Shown here: positions 17,642 through 27,805 of the stretch, piece by piece | How the letters are laid out: every line of letters starts with the position of its first letter | Position numbering within the stretch: the first letter of the stretch is position 1 | Assembly: GCA_965218725.1 (NCBI GenBank) | Contig: CBDCLO010000002.1 | Span: 124,001-188,000 of the forward strand | Direction of reading: 5' to 3' | DNA length: 64,000 nucleotides | Origin: WTHC01 sp965218725 | GTDB taxonomy: Archaea; Thermoproteota; Nitrososphaeria; Nitrososphaerales; Nitrosopumilaceae | Program-made: the position numbers and the translations under genes | The notes under the pieces: generated by a model | Told to the model about the DNA's origin: nothing | The model's database searches: none | The model's input: only the letters and a program-made list of their open reading frames with translations

Positions 17642-18370
17642 ATGACAATAAAGTGGACAACATATATGGCTAATGTCAGTGCTTATCTTGCAGAAGCAAT
17701 CTCAACATTTGCACTGGTATTTTTTGGTCCATTATCGATAATACTATCTGTAGTGGTATTTGGAGACGATTTATCTCTTGAATCTATATTGATAATATCC
17801 CTTGCACATGGAGCTGCAATTGGGTTGATGGTTTATACTTTTGGTCATATATCTGGTGCACATATCAATCCAGCAGTTACAATTTCTATGTTGGTAGTAA
17901 AGAAAATTAGGTTTAATGATGGAATCTGGTACATCATCTTTCAAATAATAGGAGCTGTTATTGCTTCATTTTCATTGAAATTAATTTTTCCAAAGCTAGG
18001 TGCACAAGTAAATTATGGTGTACAAGGAGGACCTACAGATCTAATAAACAACAGTATAATATCTGGTCTATCACTTGAAATAATTTTCACATTCTTTTTA
18101 GTTATAGTTATATTTATGACAGCAGTTCATAAAAAAGCCTCAAATGGAATGCATGGTATTTCTATAGGTGGCATGATATTTTTATTACATTTGATTGGAG
18201 TACCATTGACAGGGGCATCAATGAATCCTGCAAGAACTCTTGGTCCAGCTATAGCATCAGGTTTCTGGGAATTTCATTGGATTTATTGGGTAGGTCCTAT
18301 TGCAGGTGGTATTATAGCAGGTTTAGTCATGAAATACATCTTCATTAAAAATAGCAGTGATGATAATTAA
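17642..18370 (+). CDS. aquaporin / glycerol facilitator family channel (MIP)
   Basis: Membrane channel for water or small neutral solutes. The 242-residue protein has the two half-membrane signatures, HINPAVT (NPA at residues 76-78) and SMNPARTLGP (NPA at 195-197), with six hydrophobic spans around them. The arginine after the second NPA, part of the selectivity filter, is present. Whether water, glycerol, ammonia or another solute passes cannot be decided by eye. It is a single gene between the peroxiredoxin and tRNA-Arg. Confidence 0.93.
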   Translation: MTIKWTTYMANVSAYLAEAISTFALVFFGPLSIILSVVVFGDDLSLESILIISLAHGAAIGLMVYTFGHISGAHINPAVTISMLVVKKIRFNDGIWYIIFQIIGAVIASFSLKLIFPKLGAQVNYGVQGGPTDLINNSIISGLSLEIIFTFFLVIVIFMTAVHKKASNGMHGISIGGMIFLLHLIGVPLTGASMNPARTLGPAIASGFWEFHWIYWVGPIAGGIIAGLVMKYIFIKNSSDDN

Positions 18371-18422
18371 ACAAAGTTAGTTGATTATAAACATTTTAAA
18401 AATATATAGATCTTAATTACTT

Positions 18423-18497
18423 GGGTTTGTTGCATAGTATGGACAGTGTAAATGCTTGCGGAGCATTAGGTCGAGGGTTCAAATCCCTTCAAGCCCG
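18423..18497 (+). tRNA. tRNA-Arg (anticodon GCG)
   Basis: Acceptor arms gggtttg (18423-18429) and caagccc (18490-18496) pair over 7 bases with one G-T. The anticodon stem aatgc/gcatt encloses ttgcgga, placing GCG at 18458-18460. The T arm gaggg/ccctt encloses ttcaaat. The D stem is weak (gcat with gtgt, two G-T pairs) but its loop has the GG pair. The discriminator G at 18497 is followed by an encoded cca (18498-18500). No intron. Confidence 0.9.
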
Positions 18498-18583
18498 CCA
18501 AAAAATTATAATAACAAGACTGTTAATATTGTCAAGTACATTAATAATATACTTTATAAAAGATCAAACTACAAATGTGTTAA

Positions 18584-18952
18584 CTATTTCAGCCTAATCC
18601 TCTTGTCCAATCTACGTAATTCATTGATATTTGTTATCTCTATATTTTCACTTCTAACAAAAAACAATGAAAATCTTGATTTTGCACCATGCCCTAGTTT
18701 CATTATTATTTTATTTTTATGATATATGTATACTGTTACTCCATTCTCCTTTAATGTTTTTGCAAAATTTCTAGCTTGAATAAGTTTGTTGAATGTAATT
18801 CCAGTATTAGGAACATTTGACGAAAAATCTACTATGTTTATTTTTTTTTCTTTATCAAAGAAGCTTATTTCTAATATTTTCTTACTATGATCACTTATTG
18901 TTATACTACCATATTTTAATAATTTTAATAAATTTACTGTTACCTTACTCAA
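18584..18952 (-). CDS. hypothetical protein, 122 residues
   Basis: I do not recognise a family. The protein is Lys/Ile-rich, soluble, with alternating beta-strand and helix character; the segment TGITFNKLIQARNFAKTLKENGVTVYIYHKNK resembles a helix followed by a strand (here quoted only in outline). No cysteines or catalytic motif. It lies 7 bases downstream of a 63-residue gene, so the two are probably one transcript, convergent with tRNA-Arg. Confidence 0.6.
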   Translation of the reverse strand: MSKVTVNLLKLLKYGSITISDHSKKILEISFFDKEKKINIVDFSSNVPNTGITFNKLIQARNFAKTLKENGVTVYIYHKNKIIMKLGHGAKSRFSLFFVRSENIEITNINELRRLDKRIRLK

Positions 18953-18959
18953 TCATATT

Positions 18960-19151
18960 CTAACTTGATGATATAGTTAACTTACCATTTATTTTTATCT
19001 TACCTGTTGGAATTCCGTTTTCTACTCCATTTATTTTTTCTCCTTCAAACGTTATATCATTAAAATCATATGTTATTGAAGCATGTTTTGCGGTAAGCCT
19101 CTCAAATATTTCAGCTAATAAACTTGCCCACTCCTTTTCTTCAGTCCCCAT
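18960..19151 (-). CDS. small hypothetical protein, 63 residues
   Basis: I do not recognise a family. Residues 1-24 look like an amphipathic helix rich in Glu (EEKEWASLLAEIFERL); the rest alternates like a small beta sheet (ITYDFNDITFEGEKI, then GKIKINGKLTI). It precedes the 122-residue gene with a 7-base gap. A TATA-like atatataa stretch lies just upstream of its start in the 269-base spacer before lysS. Confidence 0.55.
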   Translation of the reverse strand: MGTEEKEWASLLAEIFERLTAKHASITYDFNDITFEGEKINGVENGIPTGKIKINGKLTISSS

Positions 19152-19420
19152 ATAAAAATTTATAATATATGATATATTAAAACTATTATATTATTTTATA
19201 ATATGCTTATAAATTATAAGTTTAGAAATACTATGTTTTTTATTTAAATTATTTGTAAAGATATTATTTTGATTCTAGCAATGTTAATTATTGTAGTACA
19301 ATTCACATAAATGTCTAAATAACATTACTTATTAAATACATATTTTATTTGTTGCCAACGTTCTGTAACAACATCAATAATATACTAGTTAACAGTTATT
19401 TTACAAGTTTTATGAGCTCT

Positions 19421-20998
19421 TTAGACATACTTATAAATTATTTTTGCAACATCGGCTGTACCCATATCATCTATTAATTTATCAATTTTTGGACCATGGT
19501 CTACAGATAAAATAACCTGATATAACGCAATAAAGAATTTTTTTGGTTGAATATTATTTTTTTTTATAATTGTATATATTATATTTTTTAATTCACCATG
19601 ATCTTTATAGATTATTTCATCAGCAAATTCTTTAAGTGATTTTTTTAATTTATCACTAAATTTAAAATTTGTTTGTTTGCATCCAAAATCGTCTGCATAA
19701 TTTTTTGTTAAGTTTATGATATTTTTAATATATAGATTCGATTTTTTAATCATCTTATAATCAATTAATTTATTAACTATTGCATCGCTCTCACTTTTGA
19801 AAATTTTGTTTAGTTCAACTAATAGCCTGTAATTTAAGTGTGGTGAAGGTTCTGTTGGTGTATTAAGCAAATTCACATATTCATATAACCCTTTATACTT
19901 TATTTTTTTTGATTCATTCGAGAGTATCACTTTTTCAAAAAAAATATCTTCTAACCAATTATATTCATCCATTAAATTAGGTATATTTTCTAACCCAATC
20001 TCTCTAGATCCAATAATTCTTTTATAAAGTAAAAGTAAAATTGATTTTGTTGTACCATATTTTAACCATTTTTGTGATGTTATTATGTTTCCAACTGATT
20101 TGGAAATTTTTTTACCTTTTTTATCTAAAAACATTTCATATTTTGCATGATGTGGATGTTTATATTTTAAAATTTCATCAGATACCCAATCATTAACTTT
20201 TACAGATTCCATTATGTCTTTTCCATATGCCTCAAAACGAATATCAAATGCACGCCATCTTGCAGCAAATTCTACTTTCCATGATAATTTTCCGAGATCA
20301 TGAACTATGCTTGATTCACCTTCATATCCGCAACCATTTATTATTTTTGTTCCGATCTTCATATCTTTACAATTGTACTTTACTTTTTTTTCGTTATCTA
20401 TGTATTCATATGCCATTGTAGTGTAAATTTTGTTACAATTTTTACAAACTGGAAAATATGGCAGATATTTATTATATTTAGCCTGGCCTAAAAATTCATT
20501 TATTTTTATGCCAATTTTTTTATGATTTAATAATATAGTATGTATCTCGTCTATAAAAAAACCTTTTTTGTATGAATCTTTGGCTCTTTTAAAATTATAT
20601 TTTATTCCAAGTTCATCTAAACCATTTAACAATAAACTACTCATATGCATTCCGTATGAATCATGGCAATCAAATGGATCTTGTATAGTAGATACCATTT
20701 TACCAAGTTCATTTTCAAGTGAACTAGGAAAACCATACGGTATTTTTCTTAACCCGTCCAAATCATCAGAATATGTAATTAACTCAGATTTGTACCCTAA
20801 ATTTTCTAGACCAAGCTTAACACCATATGCCCTTACCGCATCACCCAAACTACCTATATGTGGGATTCCAGATGCACCTAAACCACTCTCTACGTTTAAT
20901 ATGTTTGTGTTTCGTCCTATTTTATTTTCTCTCTCAATTAGCTCAAATGCTAATTTATCAATCCAAGTACCTTTACCTATAACATTATTTTTATTCAT
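19421..20998 (-). CDS. lysS: lysyl-tRNA synthetase, class I
   Basis: Charges tRNA-Lys in the cytoplasm; the class I form is typical of archaea. The 525-residue length fits the family. The HIGH element reads PHIGS (residues 46-50) within SGIPHIGSLGDAVRAYG, and the KMSKS element reads KKISKSVGN. A zinc-ribbon segment with CKNC and a later Cys pair lies between them. It is 8 bases downstream of elp3 on the same strand, so the two translation-related genes are probably cotranscribed. Confidence 0.95.
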   Translation of the reverse strand: MNKNNVIGKGTWIDKLAFELIERENKIGRNTNILNVESGLGASGIPHIGSLGDAVRAYGVKLGLENLGYKSELITYSDDLDGLRKIPYGFPSSLENELGKMVSTIQDPFDCHDSYGMHMSSLLLNGLDELGIKYNFKRAKDSYKKGFFIDEIHTILLNHKKIGIKINEFLGQAKYNKYLPYFPVCKNCNKIYTTMAYEYIDNEKKVKYNCKDMKIGTKIINGCGYEGESSIVHDLGKLSWKVEFAARWRAFDIRFEAYGKDIMESVKVNDWVSDEILKYKHPHHAKYEMFLDKKGKKISKSVGNIITSQKWLKYGTTKSILLLLYKRIIGSREIGLENIPNLMDEYNWLEDIFFEKVILSNESKKIKYKGLYEYVNLLNTPTEPSPHLNYRLLVELNKIFKSESDAIVNKLIDYKMIKKSNLYIKNIINLTKNYADDFGCKQTNFKFSDKLKKSLKEFADEIIYKDHGELKNIIYTIIKKNNIQPKKFFIALYQVILSVDHGPKIDKLIDDMGTADVAKIIYKYV

Positions 20999-21006
20999 TG
21001 ATGTTT

Positions 21007-22587
21007 CTATGTAAGTTTTTTTTCCATATAAAATCCATTTAAATGATAACCGAGCTTCTTATAATATTCTCTAGAACCAACAGAACTTATGACCAATATT
21101 TTTTTTACATCAAATTCTTCCTGTGATATTTTCTCTGCATTTTTTAGAAGATTTTTTCCAAGTCCTGAATGTTGTATATGTGTTGTTGTTTTTTTACCTA
21201 CGTCTACTAATTTTCCATAAACATGTAGCTCACGCACTATACAGCAATTTTTCATTTCATTTTTATATGATTTGTTACTTGTATGCCGAAGACGTAAGAA
21301 ACCAAAAATTCTATCATTATAGTCATCATAAGACAAAAATATTTCATGACCATCAGATGAAAAGTAATCTTCACGATTTAATTTGATTTTTTCTAATATT
21401 GAATTGTTATTTGTTAGTCCTATTTCCCTGCAACGAATGCATTTACAAAAAATATTTTGTCTTTTTAAAACTTTATTTATAATCTGGCGTAAATTACCAG
21501 GCTTCAAACCTGCAACTATTTCATCTTGTGATATTTCACGTTGTATTCTCATTATCCTGATCCAACGTGGTACATGTTTTTTGATCTCAATTATTAATTT
21601 TATCATATCTGTATTTGAATATGGTTTATATTTCCCTCCAACATAATGTTCATATAATTTTGTATTTTTTAAAATTAGTGTAGGATAAATCTTTAGCATA
21701 TCTGGTTTAAATCTTGGATCAGTAAAAAGTTTAATAAAATCAATAGCATCTTGCTTTGGAGTAGTTCCAGGTAGTCCAGGCATCATGTGCGCAACTATTT
21801 TAAATCCGGAGTCTTTTGCCTTATGAAATGAGTCTACCACATCCAAAAAATTATGACCTCTATTTGTAATTTTATATGTGTTATTTTGTAAATTTTGTAC
21901 ACCTAGCTCTATTCTTGTTATGCCGTACTTCAACATTAGATCTATATGACTATTTTTACAATAATCAGGCTTTGTTTCTATAGTAAATCCAACATTTCTG
22001 ATACTAGCTTTTTCATTATTTATTTTTGAGTTTTCTAAATTAGTAGAAGTATAACCATTTAGTGCATCATAGCATAACTTGATAAAATTTTCTTGATATG
22101 GTTTGGGCATAAAAAGGAATGTTCCTCCTATTATCACCAATTCTATTTTTGATATATCGTGACCACACTGAGAAAGATTTTCTAATTTTTCATAAATTTG
22201 TTTTTTTGGATCGTAGTTATTTTTAATTGCACTACTTGTTATTGGTTCTTTTCCAGTATAGCTATTAGGTGAATTAAATTCTACTCCGCCAGGACAATAT
22301 GTGCATCTACCATGTGGACAGCCATATGGCTTTGGCATAACAGCAACAACTGCAACACCTGATGCAGTTTTTATAGGTTTTTTAACTAATATTTTCCTTA
22401 ATTTAATAAAATCTTCATTTTTAACTACAGATAGAATTTCGTATTTTCTAGGTATTTTGAAAATTGAATATTTTTTACAAATTTTGTTAATTATTGTCTG
22501 AATGTTTTTGTTGTTATTTGTAGTATATAATAGAGCCTTAGAGATTTCTAAACAAACTCTTGAAAATGTTGGATTTGAATAGTTCAT
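21007..22587 (-). CDS. elp3: Elp3-type tRNA uridine(34) acetyltransferase (radical SAM plus GNAT)
   Basis: Modifies the wobble uridine of tRNAs by acetyl-CoA-dependent carboxymethyl chemistry. The 526-residue protein has the radical SAM cluster cysteines in GCPHGRCTYCPGG (CX4CX2C), GGTFLFMP, ELGVQ and HMMPGLPGT, then a C-terminal GNAT domain (residues about 385-526) with RELHVYG and the acetyl-CoA loop QHSGLGKNLL, ending in YKKLGYHLNG. Archaea have this subunit without the other Elongator proteins. It is followed by lysS. Confidence 0.95.
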   Translation of the reverse strand: MNYSNPTFSRVCLEISKALLYTTNNNKNIQTIINKICKKYSIFKIPRKYEILSVVKNEDFIKLRKILVKKPIKTASGVAVVAVMPKPYGCPHGRCTYCPGGVEFNSPNSYTGKEPITSSAIKNNYDPKKQIYEKLENLSQCGHDISKIELVIIGGTFLFMPKPYQENFIKLCYDALNGYTSTNLENSKINNEKASIRNVGFTIETKPDYCKNSHIDLMLKYGITRIELGVQNLQNNTYKITNRGHNFLDVVDSFHKAKDSGFKIVAHMMPGLPGTTPKQDAIDFIKLFTDPRFKPDMLKIYPTLILKNTKLYEHYVGGKYKPYSNTDMIKLIIEIKKHVPRWIRIMRIQREISQDEIVAGLKPGNLRQIINKVLKRQNIFCKCIRCREIGLTNNNSILEKIKLNREDYFSSDGHEIFLSYDDYNDRIFGFLRLRHTSNKSYKNEMKNCCIVRELHVYGKLVDVGKKTTTHIQHSGLGKNLLKNAEKISQEEFDVKKILVISSVGSREYYKKLGYHLNGFYMEKKLT

Positions 22588-22686
22588 TTAGAAATGCATT
22601 ATAAGCACCACAATTAATTCTTTTTGTATTCTATTTTATAAAGTAAATAAATAACAAGCTTGTAAAATCTAATTTTATTAACTACT

Positions 22687-23898
22687 TTAAGTCTTGGTAG
22701 GTATTTTTACCTCTTTTCTGTAATCTAGTTTTAGCCACAGTGGGGCTATTATAGTAGTTACTGCTACCATTATCACTATTGTGGAATACACACCAGATGT
22801 AAGTATTCCTGATGCCACTCCTACTCCTGCAACAATCAATCCTACCTCGCCTCTAGATATCATCCCTATTCCTACACGAATACCCTGTGATTTGTTTTTT
22901 AAAAAGTAACACGATGGTATACCGCACCCAAAAAGTTTTGTAATTATTGCTATTGATATAATTAATCCACTTAACATTAGAATCTCTAAATTCACTTCAT
23001 GAAAGTTAACTTGAGCTCCAATAATGGCAAAGAAAAGTGGTGCAAATATCAAGCCTATTTTACCAGCAAATTTTTCTACAGTTTTAAATACTTTTGTTGT
23101 TGAAAGTGCCATGCCTACAGTAAATGCCCCTATTATTGGTGATAGGCCTATTGATCCTGCTAATGCAGCAGCACCGAAAAATACTGCTGTTGAGATACCT
23201 TCTATACTACCTTTTGCTTTCCACAATCTGGGTGTTACGATCTTTGGAATGATCACTATTGCTGAAACCAACATTACTACAAAAAAACCTAGTACTTTTA
23301 ATATTATTAATATTACATCAATAATCTTAATTTGATCTATTCCATCTGTTGTTAATGATGTTACTACTGATAAAATCGCAATAGCAAGTATATCATCAAC
23401 AACAGCAGCACCTATAATCAAACGAGCTTCAGGTGATTTGATTTTTCCAAATTCATTTAAAACTTGAATAGATATTGCAATGCTAGTTGCAGTCAATGCA
23501 GTTGCAATTAACATAGACTGTAATGCATCAAATCCAAATATCTGAAAAACAAAAAATCCTGAAAAAAATGGTATTATTACCCCCAATGTACCTACTACAA
23601 AAGAAGCTTTTCCACCTTTAATGAATTCTTTTGGAGTCATTTCTAAGCCTGCCATAAACAAAATAACTATTGCGCCTATTTCTCCTAATATTCTAATTTC
23701 TTCATCTATCTGCAATAATGATTTACCATCAAATACTAAAAATACTCCTAGTGCAAAAGGTCCTATTATCATACCAGCTAAAAGTTCACCCAGCACTATA
23801 GGCAGTCTAACTCTTAAAAATAACTCTGCCATGATTTTAGAAGCAAAAAGTAGAATTCCTATACCTATTATAGTTTGAATAAAGTGTGATTCTGTCAA
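22687..23898 (-). CDS. CPA2-family sodium (potassium)/proton antiporter
   Basis: Membrane exchanger of monovalent cations for protons. The 403-residue protein has about 12 hydrophobic spans; the N-terminal block LPIVLGELLAGMIIGP and the conserved VVDDILAIA (paired acidic residues in the ion-binding helix) are typical of CPA2 antiporters, as is SRGEVGLIVAGVG near the end. No C-terminal TrkA-N regulatory domain is present, so this is the membrane-domain-only form. Single gene. Confidence 0.9.
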   Translation of the reverse strand: MTESHFIQTIIGIGILLFASKIMAELFLRVRLPIVLGELLAGMIIGPFALGVFLVFDGKSLLQIDEEIRILGEIGAIVILFMAGLEMTPKEFIKGGKASFVVGTLGVIIPFFSGFFVFQIFGFDALQSMLIATALTATSIAISIQVLNEFGKIKSPEARLIIGAAVVDDILAIAILSVVTSLTTDGIDQIKIIDVILIILKVLGFFVVMLVSAIVIIPKIVTPRLWKAKGSIEGISTAVFFGAAALAGSIGLSPIIGAFTVGMALSTTKVFKTVEKFAGKIGLIFAPLFFAIIGAQVNFHEVNLEILMLSGLIISIAIITKLFGCGIPSCYFLKNKSQGIRVGIGMISRGEVGLIVAGVGVASGILTSGVYSTIVIMVAVTTIIAPLWLKLDYRKEVKIPTKT

Positions 23899-23961
23899 AT
23901 GTGTTACACTATCACCAAATATACTGAATAGATATAAATTAAAAGTAAATAGTATGTAAAG

Positions 23962-24975
23962 TTATTCAATTTTTTCATAATTTATGAATACGCCCTTTTT
24001 ACTAATTATGTTTCCTATTTTTTGACTCTTCATTTTATGCTTTTTAAAAATTAACATTGCTTTTTTAGTTTCAGTTTTAGGCAACATTACGCATAATCCT
24101 ATTCCCATATTGAACGTTTTATACATTTCGTTAGTTTTTATACTTCCTTCTTCTTTGATTAATTTCATAATATGTGGAATTTTTGGCATTTGATCTAAAT
24201 TGAATCCAATTTTTTTTAGGCGTAATAATTTTGTAAATGCGCCACCTGTTATGTGTGCAAGTCCATTTATGTTACATTTATTTAATATCTCTAAAACAGG
24301 TTTAACATAAATTTCTGTTGGGGTTAGAAGCTCATCTCCCAAAATACCTATGTTTTTTATTTTATCATATATTGAATATTTTGATAGTAAAATCTTTCTT
24401 ACAAGTGAATATCCATTAGAATGTAAACCAGTACTTTTTATACCGATTATATCATCATCTATATTTATAGATCTGACCATTATATTTTTATTAACTATTC
24501 CGATTACAGTACCAGCTAGATCAAACATGAAATCATTCCCTAATATTAAATCAGGCATTATTGCAGTTTCTCCACCTATTATCGGTGTACTAGATCTTAC
24601 TGCACCATCTCTTATGCCACTCATAATTTTTGTAAGTATTTTTTTGTCATTTTTATTTGCTGCAATATAGTCCACAAAAGAAATTGGTGTCGCACCTACA
24701 CATATAATATCATTCACATTCATTGCAACACAATCTATCCCTATAGTATCATATTTTTTCATCATACATGCAACAAGTACTTTTGTTCCTACACCATCAG
24801 TATGCATAGCTAATGTGCCTTCATTTGTTTTTATAATTCCTGCATAGTGATTAAACCCTTTTATCACTTTTATTTCATTTTTTAATTTATATGTTGACTC
24901 TATAATTTTACCAATTGACCTATGGCTCTGTCTAATTTTTTTGATATCTATGCCAATATTTTTATAAGCTCCCAT
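23962..24975 (-). CDS. purM: phosphoribosylformylglycinamidine cyclo-ligase
   Basis: ATP-dependent ring closure giving aminoimidazole ribotide in purine synthesis; that product is also the ThiC substrate. The 337-residue chain has GTLAMHTDGVGTK, DCVAMNVNDI, GGETA, GIKSTGLHSNGYSLVRK and AHITGGAF, all PurM hallmarks. No other pur gene is adjacent. Length and motifs are complete. Confidence 0.95.
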   Translation of the reverse strand: MGAYKNIGIDIKKIRQSHRSIGKIIESTYKLKNEIKVIKGFNHYAGIIKTNEGTLAMHTDGVGTKVLVACMMKKYDTIGIDCVAMNVNDIICVGATPISFVDYIAANKNDKKILTKIMSGIRDGAVRSSTPIIGGETAIMPDLILGNDFMFDLAGTVIGIVNKNIMVRSINIDDDIIGIKSTGLHSNGYSLVRKILLSKYSIYDKIKNIGILGDELLTPTEIYVKPVLEILNKCNINGLAHITGGAFTKLLRLKKIGFNLDQMPKIPHIMKLIKEEGSIKTNEMYKTFNMGIGLCVMLPKTETKKAMLIFKKHKMKSQKIGNIISKKGVFINYEKIE

Positions 24976-25080
24976 AAAATTAGATTTCGCACCACTCTTA
25001 AAAAAATTATTAGTTAGATATTGTAAAAATTATAATATTCTATGAACCAAGATTAGCACTTATATTATTCATACCAATTT

Positions 25081-25419
25081 CTATTTTCGTAAAAATAATT
25101 CTAACATGGTTATGCCCTTGTCAGTTATTGAATAAATTGAATTAATACCAACATTTTGTTTTACAACAAAATTATAGCTTGCACAAAAATGTAAATAATT
25201 CAAAAAAGACTTTTTCATTCGTATTTTTGATTTTGAATATAATTCTGAAAATGTCATAGATTTTTTTCTTAGCTGGTATAGTAATTTTATTAATGATAAT
25301 GTGTTATAATCCCTTGTTCGTGCCTTTATTGCATCTAAAACTCGTACATCACGTTTTATTATAAAATCACTAAACTGTTCTGCGATTTCAATAGGTATGT
25401 ACGTCAATCGTGTGTTCAA
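25081..25419 (-). CDS. small winged-helix DNA-binding protein, probable regulator
   Basis: A 112-residue protein whose C-terminal two thirds look like a winged helix: SLIKLLYQLRKKSMTFSELYSKS is a helix and helix-turn-helix lead, followed by a recognition helix (KKSFLNYLHFCASYNFV) and a beta wing (SIYSITDKGITMLELF). Such ITDKG wings are common in archaeal single-domain regulators. No ligand domain. Targets unknown; it lies divergent from the Na+/Ca2+ exchanger gene across 116 bases. Confidence 0.65.
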   Translation of the reverse strand: MNTRLTYIPIEIAEQFSDFIIKRDVRVLDAIKARTRDYNTLSLIKLLYQLRKKSMTFSELYSKSKIRMKKSFLNYLHFCASYNFVVKQNVGINSIYSITDKGITMLELFLRK

Positions 25420-25535
25420 TATATTTATGTACTGTATATTACTTTATTAACCTTATTGAATTGCTTGTAGCATACTACACTTTATTAAATTTGTTATATA
25501 ACATAGTTTAAACAATAACGTGATGATTCTATTTC

Positions 25536-26495
25536 GTGGATCTTATTATCTGCACTGCATTTGCATTGATTGGAATTATTATGTTATGTTTTGGAGGTAA
25601 TTGGTTAGTTAACGGCAGTATCATCTTATCATCTAAAATAAAACTTAGTAAATTAATTGTTGGCATGACAGTTGTTGCTTATGGTACATCTGTACCAGAG
25701 CTGGCATCTAGTATTGCAGCTATAGATATTCATAATGAACTAATTTTAGGTAACATCATTGGTAGCAATACCAGCAATATAGGAATGGTAATAGGAATAA
25801 TTGCACTAATATCACCCATCGTAATAAACAAGCCAAAGATAAAGAAACAGCTACTTATAATGTTCCTAACATCAGTCTTATTACTCATTTTGTTATTAGA
25901 TAAAAATATATCTAATTTTGATGGAATAATTCTTTTGGCCTCTATGGTTATGTTTAGCTTTTTTACATATATTAATATAAAAAAAGAGTATTATCAAATA
26001 TCTGATAAAAACATAATTAATGTTACAGGTTCTTATTATAAATCAATTATATTTATACTGTTTGGTGTACTGCTATTATATGCTGGTTCATTATTAACAG
26101 TAGACAGTATAGTAATATCCTCAAAACTATTAGGAATTTCAGAAAAAACAATTGGTATTTCAGTATTGGCTATTGGAACATCATTGCCGGAGCTAATAAC
26201 CTCCATATTAGCGATCAGAAAAGGACATCATGATATAGGCATAGGAAATGTAATAGGAAGCAATATTTACAACATCTTATTAATTTTTGGTGTTGTTTCA
26301 GTAGTGTCTGAAATATATACAACATCAAACATATACTATGATTACATTGTAATGTTTTCATTTAGTTGTGCAATATTATACATAACCATTAAAACATCAA
26401 TAATAACTAGAAAAATTGGTTTTTTGTTCATGTTTATCTATATTTTGTATCTAGTTTCATCAATAATCTCGTTTAACCCACTAGAATACACATGA
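25536..26495 (+). CDS. sodium/calcium exchanger family membrane protein (CaCA, YrbG type)
   Basis: Exchanger of calcium for sodium or protons. The 319-residue protein is two inverted halves, each with an alpha-repeat signature: YGTSVPELASSI in the first and IGTSLPELITSI in the second, each followed by GNIIGSNTSN or GNVIGSNIYN. About ten hydrophobic spans. Start is a GTG at 25536. The pattern is complete, so the gene should be functional. Confidence 0.94.
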   Translation: MDLIICTAFALIGIIMLCFGGNWLVNGSIILSSKIKLSKLIVGMTVVAYGTSVPELASSIAAIDIHNELILGNIIGSNTSNIGMVIGIIALISPIVINKPKIKKQLLIMFLTSVLLLILLLDKNISNFDGIILLASMVMFSFFTYINIKKEYYQISDKNIINVTGSYYKSIIFILFGVLLLYAGSLLTVDSIVISSKLLGISEKTIGISVLAIGTSLPELITSILAIRKGHHDIGIGNVIGSNIYNILLIFGVVSVVSEIYTTSNIYYDYIVMFSFSCAILYITIKTSIITRKIGFLFMFIYILYLVSSIISFNPLEYT

Positions 26496-26551
26496 TCACA
26501 ACAATTAGCATATAAATACATACAAAATTCATCGAATATTTATGTCAACAA

Positions 26552-27805
26552 TCACATCTTTTTCTTATTTTTGTATTTGAATTTATTTATTTTTATAAGT
26601 TTAAAATAAGAGCCAAATCTTTTAGTATTTTCTATTTTATCAAGATTATCGACATAATCGTCTGAATCGTCATTAAATACCTTTAGAATCTTATATAGTG
26701 TATTTCTCTGTGCTGGAATTCTTTTTATTTCTCTAATGTTATTTCTTATAGTGGATGGCTTCATAATCTGACCGTACATAGAACCAGCCGCAGTTGAAAT
26801 ACTTTCATTAATCAGTGTACCTCCTAGATCATTTGCACCCCATACTAGTAAAATCTGTGATAACTGAATGCCTTCTTTAACCCATGATGCTTGTATGTTG
26901 CTTATACTATTACTTAACATTATTCTAGAAATTGCACATGTTAGTAACACATCTTTTGCATCAGCACCATTTTTTATTCCATTAATTTTATTTCTATACA
27001 TTGGTGCTTCTGTATGTATAAAATTCAATGGGACGAATTCTGTAAACCCTCCACTCTCTTTTTGGATTTGTCTTAGTGTATCTATATGCTTTACTCTATC
27101 TATAGGTTTTTCAACATGGCCAAACATCATTGTTGAAGTGGAATTAATCCCTAAACTATGTGCAGTTTTAATTACTTTTATCCAATCTTTTACAGTTATT
27201 CTTCCAGGTGATATTTTGTCACGTATTTCTTGATTTAGAATTTCTGCAGCAGTTCCAGGTAACGTATCTACACCAGACTCTTTTAATCTTTTAAGATATT
27301 CATAAACAGATATATTAGATCTTATTGATCCATACAAAACTTCTTCTGGAGAAAAGCCATGTATATGAATATCAGGAATTTCTTTTTTTATTGCTTTACA
27401 AATATTTTCGTATGTATTGTGATTCATATTTGGAGGTAAACCAGCTTGTATACATACTTCAGTAGCTCCGAAATATTTTGCTTCTTTTACACGGTTTATT
27501 ATTTCTTTTATAGGTAAAAAATAACCTTCGTCTTCCCTGAAGTCTCTACTAAACGCACAAAACCCACATTGTTTAATACACACATTTGTGAAATTAATAT
27601 TTCTATTAATTACATATGTTACTTTTTTACCCACATGATTTTTACGTATTTTATCAGCAACCATTCCTACTAAATAAAAATCAACTCCATCGACGTCATA
27701 CAATTTTATTGCTTCATTTATTGTAATCTCTTTGTTTGATAAGGCTTTGTCTAATATTGATGAAACTATAGGATCTGCACTCTTAAAAAAACTTTCTATA
27801 TTCAT
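26552..27805 (-). CDS. cofH: FO synthase subunit CofH (radical SAM)
   Basis: With CofG makes the 5-deazaflavin chromophore FO of coenzyme F420; CofH joins tyrosine-derived radical to the diaminouracil. Motifs: NVCIKQCGFCAFSR (CX3CX2C), IQAGLPP, HGFSPEE, PGTAAEIL and GANDLGGTLINES. I chose ATG 27805 (MNIESFF), giving 417 residues, because it overlaps the cofG stop as ATGA; the open frame extends to 27832. The adjacent order cofG-cofH implies coordinated expression. Confidence 0.93.
   Translation of the reverse strand: MNIESFFKSADPIVSSILDKALSNKEITINEAIKLYDVDGVDFYLVGMVADKIRKNHVGKKVTYVINRNINFTNVCIKQCGFCAFSRDFREDEGYFLPIKEIINRVKEAKYFGATEVCIQAGLPPNMNHNTYENICKAIKKEIPDIHIHGFSPEEVLYGSIRSNISVYEYLKRLKESGVDTLPGTAAEILNQEIRDKISPGRITVKDWIKVIKTAHSLGINSTSTMMFGHVEKPIDRVKHIDTLRQIQKESGGFTEFVPLNFIHTEAPMYRNKINGIKNGADAKDVLLTCAISRIMLSNSISNIQASWVKEGIQLSQILLVWGANDLGGTLINESISTAAGSMYGQIMKPSTIRNNIREIKRIPAQRNTLYKILKVFNDDSDDYVDNLDKIENTKRFGSYFKLIKINKFKYKNKKKM

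Noticed and set aside
18456..18722. 88-residue ORF starting in tRNA-Arg
   Set aside because: Its first residues are the translation of the tRNA 3' half, and the rest lies opposite a better minus-strand gene.
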